Below the pieces are notes generated by a model. It was not told the origin of the DNA. It worked only from the letters and a program-made list of their open reading frames with translations, and made no database searches. The position numbers and the translations under genes are program-made. Positions 21,661-31,215 of a stretch of DNA of 64,000 nucleotides are shown here, in pieces (within the stretch, counting starts at the first letter, position 1; every line of letters begins with the position of its first letter). This DNA comes from Cymbomonas tetramitiformis (lineage: Eukaryota; Chlorophyta; Pyramimonadophyceae; Pyramimonadales; Pyramimonadaceae), in NCBI GenBank assembly GCA_001247695.2, contig LGRX02028928.1:1-64000 (forward strand). Direction: 5' to 3'.

Positions 21661-22499
21661 TTTTTTACCCTGCATCAAATTGATATGACAGGAGCAGGAA
21701 TTGATCCTTCCTTGCTAAGGTGTAGTGAGCCTTGTGTAAATCATACCCTTGCACAGATACGCACACATGCGAGATATCATATCTGTGGATAAATAAAAAC
21801 TGCTAAATGCTACCTTTGCCAAAACCGTGGTTTGTCATCGGATTCTTGGCCAGTCATCCGAAGCTACCGGAGATAATGACTGAGGTAGAAGGAGTTGTGA
21901 TCCTAAGTTGTGCTTGACAAACATAACTAAATAAATTTCACATTAGTACGTGGCGAATCCATTCTCACTCATCGCGATAGATGTTCGTCAAAGCGTGCGT
22001 ACTGGACAAAAACATTGAGGAGTTGAGCAGACCGGTTAAGGATTATAAGTCCAATTCCGTTAAGCAGGGCCGCTCCGTTTGCATTAAAACAAGCCCCTTT
22101 GTTCGTTTATTATCGAAATCGGGCTCCCCAATCCGCCTAGGATCCTCCAAAGTAGCTTAAGGAGGGGAGGAAGAGTTGGGTGCACTATATCAGGCCGAGA
22201 ATCGTTCGATTATAAATTGTTAAATCGTGGGATCATCGATCGCGCAAAGCGACGACGGCTAGCGCAAATAATCCGTAACGTAGACTTCGGATGCTTTGAA
22301 TCGTCTAGCACATACATGATAACGTGTGGATCAATCAGTAATCCAGCGTAGGATTGTATCGCGAAAACGCTCTTCATTGAACCTTGGAACGTCACTCAAC
22401 GATACGATATCCGTAAAGGTGGGCTACATCCTAAGAACTGTAAGGTGAGGGACTAAAGTGGACTCAGTTCCCCCCAATAACCTAAAAACACCATGACGG

Positions 22500-22946
22500 A
22501 CATTTATGACAGTCGTCAGTACGGTCGACGATGACTGTACATGTCGCCAGATGATTATGTCACATCATCAGGCATCCCTGTCATCGAGAGTTCGTACTCC
22601 GAACTCGAAGATGACAGAGCAAAGATACATCTTGTCGATTCTTCAAGAACCATCTTTCGCTTTAGCATGCACGGAACATGCATGCGCAGCACGAACGAAC
22701 TAGTCGTTTATACAATGTTGGTCGTTCAACCTACGTCTCGGGTTCACAACCCAATGGCGGTACCATCTAAGATGATGGGAGACGTAGGTACTTAAGTGAG
22801 GAAGCGTTGTGCTTCAGCAGCTCTGGATTCAGAAACTGCACTCACAAACCCGCATATACGTTCACTTGTGTATGCTGTTCAACTGCACAGTGATTATTGA
22901 TAATATTGAATATTATAACAGGGCTCGCATAGCTCAGCCCTTATCA
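22500..22946 (+). repeat. Right LTR of the LARD-like element
   Basis: 447 bp matching 13430-13876 with a single visible difference. Its own left edge is ill-defined: the sequence before it (CACCATGACGGA) does not match the first 136 bp of the left LTR, so it carries a deletion or the left copy was expanded. Confidence 0.75.
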
Positions 22947-23135
22947 GGTGAATTGTTATCACATATTTTCGGGCGTCGTCCAGCACGGCGTGCCACGATT
23001 TCCTAACGCATTTTTTCGAGAGCCGTATACTGCGGGATGCGGTGAATTGTTATCACATATTATCGGTAGTCGTCTAGCACGGCGTGGTACGAATCCCTAG
23101 CACATATTTTCAAGAGTCGTACATTGCGTAATGCA
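22947..23135. repeat. 94-bp satellite, right block
   Basis: It starts with the duplicated GGTGA and continues the satellite in phase with the left block. CACGGCG occurs at 22984 and 23078, again 94 bp apart. It runs towards the 3' end of the Pif1 unit. Confidence 0.83.
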
Positions 23136-23203
23136 TAACAACACTTTGCACACGAAAATGGGGCAAGGTCATCTCAATCACGAAAAGCATACATTATTAC
23201 GAG

Positions 23204-26200
23204 TCACCCGAAATTACGAGGGTTGTTGAGAAATTGTTCAAAGCTCGATGCCACCGGTTGCACCGATGCGGAGATTTCACCCCTACCACCTTGGCTACCC
23301 TTCGTCGCGCGAGCACCACTTTTCCCTTTCCCACGGCCGCCACGCCCTTGTCGTTCTTGAGTGACCGTATCGCCCGCGGCACGAGCACCACTTTTCCCTT
23401 TCCCACGGCCGCCACGCCCTTGTCGTTCTTGAGTGACCGTATCGCCCGCGGCACCGGCTCCATTGCCTCTACTGTTGGGTTGTGCCTTTTTAGCGGATTT
23501 GCGACGGGGCATCCGTTTCACGGCCGGCGGTTGTTTCCATTCACGAGTCCGCCGATCAAATGCATCTAACCATCTTTGGAGCTCCGGATCCGGCTTAAGA
23601 TTCAGCAAATGAGATAGCTTTGGCACTTGCCCATCGGGCCCGGGTAATATACGAATGCAGCTGGACTTCTTCACACGCGTCATCCCGACATAAAATGCTT
23701 GAAAGCATAGGTTGAAGACATTCTTCGGCGTTTGGCTTAGATCTAATATAATTTTGTCCACGGTTTGGCCTTGGAATTTGTGAAAGGTCAAGGCGAACGC
23801 AAGATCAAGCCCATGAGTTCGATAATATATCTTACTTTTGCGGGAGGCGCGATTCACGGGGAGTTCCTCGAGACGCTTGCAGATCTTAACTGGAAGTACG
23901 ATACTGCGCGGACGAGTGACATTCTCACGCATATTTCCCTCGCTCGCCGAGTCTCGAAGCTCGGGAGCTAATGTCGCTCGATCGGACCAGTTTGTGGAAT
24001 CCAGATGCTCAATGAGAACATTGACCGCGTAAGGCGGCTCGATCCACACCTCCTCGCCAGGGTTCGCATTGTTGATTTTCGCCGCATCGGTGGACCTGCT
24101 GTCATCTCGGAGAATCAGGCTGTGGAATTTGGCGGGCGTGCCGTTCGCTAAACCACGCGAAGGATTTAAGTCGTTGTTTAGAATAATTCCAGGCGCACCG
24201 GCCACGAAAGTGCCTGTCAATTCGGGAAATTCCGACCGGATCACGTCTTCATGTCGGGAGTCCAAAAGTGTGGTTGCAATAGGTCGCTTCCAACGAATTA
24301 TCGGTTGTCCACTGAGCCGCGCAAAATGCCGTGCACGCACATCATTGATAGCTTGTCGTTGCCGATTGCCAGTCACTGCCACCGTCGCGAAGAGCCAATC
24401 GCGGTCCATTTGTACATCCGATGCCGTGAGCACCTTCAGCCGGTCCAAATCGGACTGCGTAATGGGTCGTTCCTCCGAACGGCATCGTTCAATGAAGCGG
24501 ACGTGATCCGGGTCACTAGCTGCTCGAACCTGCGTACGAACATCAACACACCAATAATGTTCGCGGTCGCATGCAAAAACCGCGGAAGGATTCGGTATTG
24601 AAAGAAAATAAGATTTCCAGGAGGTATTAAAGTGATCGGAAATACCTGTTCGGTTAATGGATAGCGCCGGATAGCTTGGAATAGACGACCAGCTTTCTCC
24701 GCCACATCAAATGATCGTTGGCCGGAAAAGACGTTTAAAGCTTGTTTGTACAACGATTTTCCCACGGGGCTAGTTGTCCAAAATCGCCCACAGCCACCAC
24801 CGCTAGTCCCCCCCATTCAGTTTTGGCCTGGTCGCCGACTCGTCGGATTTCGGCACAACGATCTTGAAGATGTCCATACAAGCATGCCTCAACCATGGAG
24901 ATTTCGTCGATAAGTAATATGTAGGCGGTACCGGGGCCAAGGCGCACCGCGTACTCCGCCTTCGTGCCCGGATTCATGGCCTTTAAAGGCACCGCCCTGC
25001 AAGCTTCCGTGGGCTTCATATCACCCAAGTTATGAATGGTCCGCGCACCTGGGATGAGAGCCGCCGCAACCCCGGACGGAGCGCAGCAAACCACGGTGCC
25101 ATCATGACCGGATAAAAAATTCGCGGCGGTGCACAAGGCTTTGGCGACGTAACTCTTGCCGGTGCCCGGTCCGCCGTCCCACAAGGAAGTCATCGGTGGA
25201 GGTGGAGGAGGCTTGCTCTGCGCCTCGGCGGCCAGACATAGGGATAACCATGACAACACGGGGGTGACCGCATCACGTTGACCTGCGTTTAGATCGGTGG
25301 TGATTAAAAACGAAGCTCCGTCGAAGTCGCCTACCACCATTATGGCCAATCCGCCCCACGTATCACGCTCCTCCATAGGCATTCCTTCCACCGCCAACCT
25401 CCTCGCACAAAGCTGTTGTAAGCGGGCGAAGAGAGCGGCATCGTCGTATACGCACTTTGGAACGAGAAGCAGTCGACATTTGAAGATGGCATGATCCGAT
25501 GGGATGGGTCCGGTGCCAAACACAGCGTCATATACGTTAGGGCACATCTCGTGAGCAAAGGCCCCAGATTCATCGGAGGGGGTGGAAGGCATGCGGAGGC
25601 ATCCAATGTTGTCCGATGGAACGCCAAGACGGGATACCGATGAAAGAAATGTTGACACGCGAGGGTAAGGTCGTTTCGCGTCCGAAAGAATGACAAAGGG
25701 GCGTGCCGCTCGATGACGAGATGGACCGTCGCCTGTTTGTAGTTGAAGCCACCCAAGGAGGTGATCGAAAATCTTGGCCTCGGTCTTGGATTGAAAGTCG
25801 GCGGGACAAACTCGAATGTGAGGATCGACGCCTGCTCCAATATCATGAGGCGAAGCGGTCTCGTCCGTAGCGACAGTTCGTTGTTCCGGGATGGACGCGT
25901 CCGGCTCTTGTGCCATAACGTCCGCTACACGATTGGCATCTTGTTCGGTGTAGGATGAGACCAAATCAGGACGGCCTACGCGGGTGGGTCCCTGAACATC
26001 GGTGGACGGATTGTTCACGCGGTCATCGCCGGTCGCCGGCATGGTCTCGGTGTGAATCCGCTCAAAGAAGTCGACGGAGCCCTGCACAAACTTGCGCTCC
26101 GCTTTCAACGCATCAAGCCGAGAATCTCCATCAGCGCCCTCGGCATCTTCCAACACTTGAAGGTTGCGTGTACGGATTTCCTCGATCAACGCATCCAACT

Positions 26201-26243
26201 CCATATCTCGGTCACGCATAGGACGTCTCAGTAACATCGACAT
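23204..26243 (-). pseudogene. Pif1-type helicase of a Helitron-like unit, frameshifted
   Basis: A superfamily 1 DNA helicase read 26243 to 23204. Visible motifs: LNAGQRDAV at the helicase start, Walker A GGPGTGKS (near 25170), APSGVAA, Walker B LLIDEISMV (near 24900), GDFGQL, then in the distal part LTFHKFQGQTV and YVGMTRVKK. The frame breaks shortly after GDFGQLAP near 24765 (apparent loss of one base) and again near 24525; between the breaks the helicase continues in another frame (SLYKQALNVFSG). The N-terminal 300 residues are unlike known domains. The C-terminus is Gly/Arg-rich and includes a duplicated 24-residue block. It overlaps the upstream DUF6570-like frame by 31 bp. I see no HUH Rep domain, so a functional Helitron is unlikely. 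Two small introns instead of indels cannot be fully excluded. Confidence 0.85.
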
Positions 26244-27342
26244 TCCCTTGATGCACGACGTTCGTTGTCCCCGGCAAATCGAAATCGTTGTATGCCGGAT
26301 GCCCCATGTGAATGAAGGCCTTCAACCACATAAATACGACTTCCGGACGCAGTTCTTTGTACGCCGGGGCTAACTTCAGGCGTGCCGCTGCCCATTGCCC
26401 AACCTTGCCGACAAACACGAATGATAATACCCGATCCAAGTCAAGCCGAGGCAGGCTGTTAGCGCAAAGCATTTGTGCACCATCATGTTGCATGGCGATA
26501 ACGTGTCCACGAATGGCCGAGCGCGCGGATGTGTGGTCGAAGCCACTAGGTACAGTGAGCTTGACCACGTTCATGAAAGGAACCACGCGTTGCAACACCA
26601 TTTTCTCAAAGAGATGTAAAGAAGGCAGTCCACTATAGCCATGGTACGTGCACGGGGCCCGCGACGGATGACCGTAATCATGTCCGGCGGCGATGGAAAG
26701 TGCTGGCTTTTTGTCGGTATCCATCTTCTTGACGACATTGAGGCATGGCAAACACAATGTGGTCATCTCGACGCCTATCGCATTCTCATTAGCTTTGACA
26801 TACACCAAGTCCGGCTGAAGATAAAACACACGCCCTTCGTGGCGTGACTGGTACCGAGAGTAACATGAACGATACGCTCCAAACGCCAAGTAAGCGTCAC
26901 GCTCAACCCGTGTAAGCTCGACGCAGGAGTCATGCAACTCGCTCAAAGGGATATCTTGGCGGTATTCACGATCGACATCACGGATGCCACACGATGCACA
27001 CGAAGCCAAAGTCCGCTTATTAGACGTACTGTCCACATACGCACTCACACATCGCTGCAAAATATCGTCCGTCACCACCGCGGCGTCAATCTCTTTCACA
27101 TAACTTTCCCGTACATCCGGATCGGAAATGTCTTCATGTCGGCGGTATCGTGCGATGCCAGTGCTCTCCCATAAGGCAGCGACCGCGATGTTTGGCCATT
27201 GCTCGAATCCCGCCAAGTCTTGCGGGGTTGGGAAGGCTGAAGCTTTTGGGAGGGTTTCGTTTACGCGCATTCGCCGTTCTAACTCGTCTCGCCTTTCATC
27301 TTGACGTTTCTGCTGCGCTCCTGCGGCCTCGCCTTCCTTCAC
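26212..27342 (-). pseudogene. Helitron DUF6570-like domain
   Basis: A 376-codon frame with a cysteine pattern CASC...CLPC and the conserved order PSLHLFEKMVLQRVVPFMNV, then a valine-rich repeat and a terminal WLKAFIHMGHPAYNDFDLPG segment. This resembles the region preceding the Rep domain in Helitron helicases (DUF6570). The frame begins at GTG where the upstream Ulp1 frame ends, and the peptide VKEGEAAGAQQ continues that frame's SQPGVKEAEAQG repeat, so both were probably one frame before a one-base shift. At its other end it runs directly into the Pif1 frame by another shift. An HxH Rep motif is missing. Presumed role: part of a rolling-circle transposase polyprotein, now broken. Confidence 0.65.
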
Positions 27343-27346
27343 CCCG

Positions 27347-27468
27347 GTGAGATGAAATGATGCGGTGAGATGAAATAATGCGGTGAGATGTAAGAATGCG
27401 GTGAGATGTAATAATGCGGTGAGATGTGATCATGCGGTGAGATGGAATAATGCGGCGAGATGTGATCA
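27347..27468. repeat. 18-19-bp tandem repeat in the protease linker
   Basis: GATGAAATGATGCGGTGA-type units, about six or seven copies with GAAATA/GTAATA/GTGATC variation, encode an ISPHxx repeat on the minus strand at the end of the protease frame. Confidence 0.85.
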
Positions 27469-27800
27469 TCGGGTTGGGAGCGTCGGTCTCGTTCACCTTG
27501 AGCCTCGGTTTCCTTCACCCCGGGTTGGGAGCGATGGTCTCGTTTGCCTTGAGCCTCGGCTTCCTTCACCCCGGGTTGGGAGCGTCGGGCTCGTTCACCT
27601 TGAGCTCGGCTTTCCTGCACCCCGGGTTGGGAGCGTCGGTATCGTTGGCCTTCAGCTCGGCATTCCTTCACCCCGGGTTGGGAGTGTCGGTCTCGTTGGC
27701 CTTGAGCCTCGGCTTCCTTCGCCCCGGGTTGGGAGCGTCGGGCTCGTTTGCCTTGAGTATCGCATTCCGTCACCCCGGGTTGGGAGCGTCGGGCTCGTTG
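27469..27800. repeat. 51-bp coding tandem repeat, seven copies
   Basis: CGGGTTGGGAGCGTCGG recurs at 51-bp spacing (about 27470, 27521, 27572, 27623, 27674, 27725, 27776). Because 51 is a multiple of three it encodes a 17-residue basic repeat (RSQPGVKEAEAQG) in the Ulp1 frame, presumably a flexible linker. Confidence 0.93.
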
Positions 27801-28839
27801 GCGACGAGCGTTGGAGCTCCGCCGCAAGGTTCTCGGGGTATAAATCGATGGTGAGGATGAAGTAAGGGAGCTACGACGCTTTCCAGCCAGCCCTCGGCCT
27901 TTCATACGCAAGTGTCGCTCAGTCGACAACTGTTCACCGTGCCTCAAGATGCGCTCGGAGATGGTGGATCTGGCGGGGGCGATGTGAACGAAGGTATAGC
28001 TGAGAGGTTCGTCTTTAGAAATAAATGTGGCGTTGAGCAGCACGTAGACCCCGCAATCGATGTTGTTATGTTGCTGAGGGGCGTCAACAGCGGTCTGCCT
28101 ACACCAAGTGACACCCGAGAGGCGTGCAGAATTGTGTGCGGCGAATTCCTCACGCATAAATGTTTCTAGATTGATGAAGCAAATATCCTCGGGATCGTGC
28201 ACGTTGCACATGGAATCGTACTTGGTGATGCAGCTCCGTGGAACGTCAACCACGAATAATGACCAATGCCCCGGGTCCCCAGGATGATGGATAGGCACCA
28301 TGAAGATATCGCAACACGTTATGTCATACCCCAATGCGCGCTCGGTATTCCAACTGCGCACATTGCGGCTGTACACGGGGGCGGCTTGTGGGTCTATGGC
28401 CATGGGCTCCTGAGAACCAGGTGGTGTAATGTCCACGAACGTGTCTCCCACTAGTTGCACCGCGTGCGTCCGATGGTCGGGGTTGAATACTTCCGTTAAC
28501 TTCGTATAAAACCTAGCCGAGAAATAGTGGATACGTGGGGCCTGGCCAGATGATTGTCGTTGCTTCTCGGCGTGACGTAGGTACGCTAGATACAAATCCA
28601 CAATTTCGTCATTTAGCATTCGCCCGGGGAGTAAACGGTCCATCGGGCTTGGTGCATGCGCAGGCGACGAGATGCAAGGAACCGTACTCGGAGATGGTAT
28701 CGGCGGTGGGGTAGGCGTAGGATTGTCCGTCGTGGTTAAACGCGCAGATCGAGTGGTATCACACCCACCCCTGAAAGCTTGGAATAAAGTAAGCGGTCGT
28801 AGAGGACTTAGTGGCTCAACCCGAGCGGAAGTCTTGGCA

Positions 28840-29165
28840 CACTAGGAAGGATTTCTGTTAAAAACTGTTAATGATGTGTTAAAAAATGTTAATCGAGTGT
28901 TAAATAGTGTTAATGTGGAAACTGGGTGTTAATCAAGTGTTAATACGCGAAAAATTTCATAATGGGCTATATTATAGGCGGAAAAGTGTTAATGAGGTGT
29001 GAAGAAAGTGTTAAACGTTGGCGAGGGAGTGTTAATGGGACAGTTCAGGAGTGTTAACGGAAGGCTGCATCTGTTAATCGCGGTATAATCACGCTGCTGC
29101 GAATTATATTGGAGCCAGAACACACGCCTGTTTCGCCGATGCATTTGAAAAGTGTTAATACCCAG
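28840..29165. repeat. Left terminal inverted repeat and subterminal repeats of the CACTA element
   Basis: After the CACTA end, TGTTAAT or GTGTTAA recurs about a dozen times up to 29160, mostly in plus orientation with irregular spacing. Such arrays in CACTA elements bind the transposase accessory protein. Matching motifs lie at the other end (43294-43823). Confidence 0.8.
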
Positions 29166-29761
29166 CGCAGCCACCGTGATGTGGGTGTCCTGGCGAGATA
29201 ATCATTTCAAAATGCAGTCGCCACTGACAACGCCCATACCCATCGACGATCGACAGGATCATCTACGGTAGATATAGGTGCATCCGCGAACACCAAACGC
29301 ATGAAGACCTTATTAAGACCTATCTAGCTACGTACGTAGGATGGAACGATAGTTGGACGTAGGTAGCTTGCGAAATCATTTCTGAGCTGACGTTCTGCCC
29401 GAGCAGACCAGCATATATAATATATTTGTTACGAGAGAAACCCGAGTCTGTAAAATTTGTAAGGTGCCAAATCGTTGTTACGTATATTTTTATCCACACG
29501 TTTATAGACTGCAAACCAAAGGGTGCGGTTGCGTGGTGTTCGTTCATAACAGATGGATGACCAGTGGAGCGCAAACTTGGCGACTGCTGGAAAGCAACCG
29601 CGAACTGCTACTAACGCGGTAAGTGCAGATTGTGGAACAGAATCTTCGTTTATTTTAAGTGTGAGTAAACTGATGCGGGCGATGTTCAGGCTCCCGGTGG
29701 CGCACATCCGGGCGCGGGGTTAGTTGGGCCCGCTAAGGTAAACGCCGGCACCGGAGCATTT
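29166..29761. other. Non-coding part of the CACTA element
   Basis: Between the subterminal repeats and the 219-bp satellite. No frame with family features on either strand. Confidence 0.5.
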
Positions 29762-31165
29762 ATGCAAGCCTCTTGTCCCTGTTTTTTAAGGGTGTTCTTC
29801 GTATAAGCCGGAGGTCACGCTGGGGACATACCGTCGCCAGCGTGGCCTGCTTCTGGTTGGTTGAAGTGTTTCATTTTCGTGTTCACCGGGTTTCATTTTT
29901 TACATGTGTTGAAGCCTCTGCGGACCGTGTAGCGCGTGCGCTGATCGCCAACGGGCCGGTCGCGCAACGATGCGGCGGTTATGCAAGCCTCTTGTCCCTG
30001 TTTTTTTAAGGGTGTTCTTCATATAAGCCGGAGGTCACGCTGGGGACATACCGTCGCCAGCGTGGCCTGCTTCTGGTTGGTTGAAGTGTTTCATTTTCGT
30101 GTTCACCGGGTTACATTTTTTACTGTGTTGAAGCCTCTGCGGACCGTGTAGCGCGTGCGCTGATCGCCAACGGGCCGGTCGCGCAACGATGCGGCGGTTA
30201 TGCAAGCCTCTTGTCCCTGTTTTTTTAAAGGGTGTTCTTCATATAAGCCGGAGGTCACGCTGGGGACATACCGTCGCCAGCGTGGCCTGCTTCTGGTTGG
30301 TTGAAGTGTTTCATTTTCGTGTTCACCGGGTTTCATTTTTTAATGTGTTGAAGCCTCTGCGGACCGTGTAGCGCGTGCGCTGATCGCCAACGGGCCGGTC
30401 GCGCAACGATGCGGCGGTTATGCAAGCCTCTTGTCCCTGTTTTTTAAAGGGTGTTCTTCATATAAGCCGGAGGTCACGCTGGGGACATACCGTCGCCAGC
30501 TTGGCCTGCTTCTGGTTGGTTGAAGTGTTTCATTTTCGTGTTCACCGGGTTTCATTTTTTTACTGTGTTGAAGCCTCTGCGGACCGTGTAGCGCGTGCGC
30601 TGATCGCCAACGGGCCGGTCGCGCAACGATGCGGCGGTTATGCAAGCCTCTTGTCCCTGTGTTTTTAAGGGTGTTCTTCATATAAGCCGGCGGTCACGCT
30701 GGGGACATACCGTCGCCAGCGTGGCCTGCTTCTGGTTGGTTGAAGTGTTTCATTTTCGTGTTCACCGGGTTTCATTTTTTATGTGTTGAAGCCCCTGCGG
30801 ACCGTGTAGCGCGTGCGCTGATCGCCAACGGGCCGGTCGCGCAACGATGCGGCGGTTATGCAAGCCTCTTGTCCCTGTTTTTTTAAAGGGTGATCTTCAT
30901 ATAAGCCGGAGGTCACGCTGGGGACATACCGTCGCCAGCGTGGTATGCTTCTCGTCGTTTTAAGTGTTTCATTTTCGTGTTCACCGGGTTTCATTTTTTT
31001 ACATGTGTTGAAGCCTCTGCGGACCGTGTAGCACGTGCGCTGATCGCCAACGGGCCGGTCGCGCGACGATGCGGCGGGTTATGCAAGCCTCTTGTCCCTG
31101 TTTTTTTAAAGGGTGATCTTCATATAAGCCGGAGGTCACGCTGGGGACATACCGTCGCCAGCGGT
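29762..31165. repeat. 219-bp satellite, about 6.4 copies
   Basis: ATGCAAGCCTCTTGTCCCTG recurs at 29762, 29981, 30200, 30420, 30640, 30858 and 31081 (218-223 bp). Each unit also holds AGGTCACGCTGGGGACATAC and a GCGCTGATCGCCAACGGGCC segment. Length differences are mostly in a poly-T run. The antisense frames through it are by-products. Diverged 85-bp fragments of the unit occur at 31467-31631. Confidence 0.97.
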
Positions 31166-31215
31166 CGTCTTCTGGATGATGAAGTGCTTCCGGTTGTTTG
31201 TTGCGTCCTACTTAG

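Larger units (their letters stand above)
13877..22499. other. Interior of the LARD-like element, no coding capacity
   Basis: AT-rich, with small open frames only. Seen inside: a (CA)n run near 15228-15245; an (AT)n run near 15988-16011; four tandem GCTATAA units near 16676-16700; two related hairpin-rich segments (15400-15540 and 17100-17215); diverged duplicates around 17580-17715 and 17940-18000; and four occurrences of a purine motif, GAGGGG-GGAAGAAGGT or close variants, near 16740, 18162, 20379 and 22162. No tRNA-like cloverleaf was found. Confidence 0.6.
13294..22946 (+). mobile_element. Large non-coding LTR retrotransposon (LARD-like)
   Basis: A 9653-bp insertion splits the 94-bp satellite. 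GGTGA (13289-13293) is duplicated directly after the element (22947-22951), and the satellite then continues in register. The element starts TGTCAGGG and ends TTATCA, giving the TG...CA borders of LTR elements. The terminal repeats share 447 bp with one visible mismatch (near 13647/22717). A possible primer-binding site, TGGTATTCT, starts two bases after the left LTR, which would make plus the element strand. The 8.6-kb interior has no open frame over 100 codons and no gag or pol motif that I could support, so it fits the non-autonomous LARD class. Confidence 0.75.
27339..28838 (-). pseudogene. Ulp1/SENP-like cysteine protease, N-terminal part of the unit
   Basis: C48-type protease resembling SUMO-deconjugating enzymes. 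From the ATG at 28643: RMLNDEIVDLYLAYL at the N-terminus, catalytic His126 (PGHWSLFVVD), Asp143 (KYDSM), Gln191 and Cys197 (QQHNNIDCGVYV), so the triad and oxyanion Gln are present. A basic linker then carries seven 17-residue repeats (SQPGVKEAEAQG type) and short SPHHFI-type repeats. The frame stays open upstream of the ATG for 65 Ser/Pro-rich codons up to 28838, exactly the border of the CACTA element, so the true start was probably cut off by that insertion. Ulp1-like proteases are known companions of some Helitrons. Whether the protease frame is still functional is unclear, as its downstream partner frames are shifted. Confidence 0.82.
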
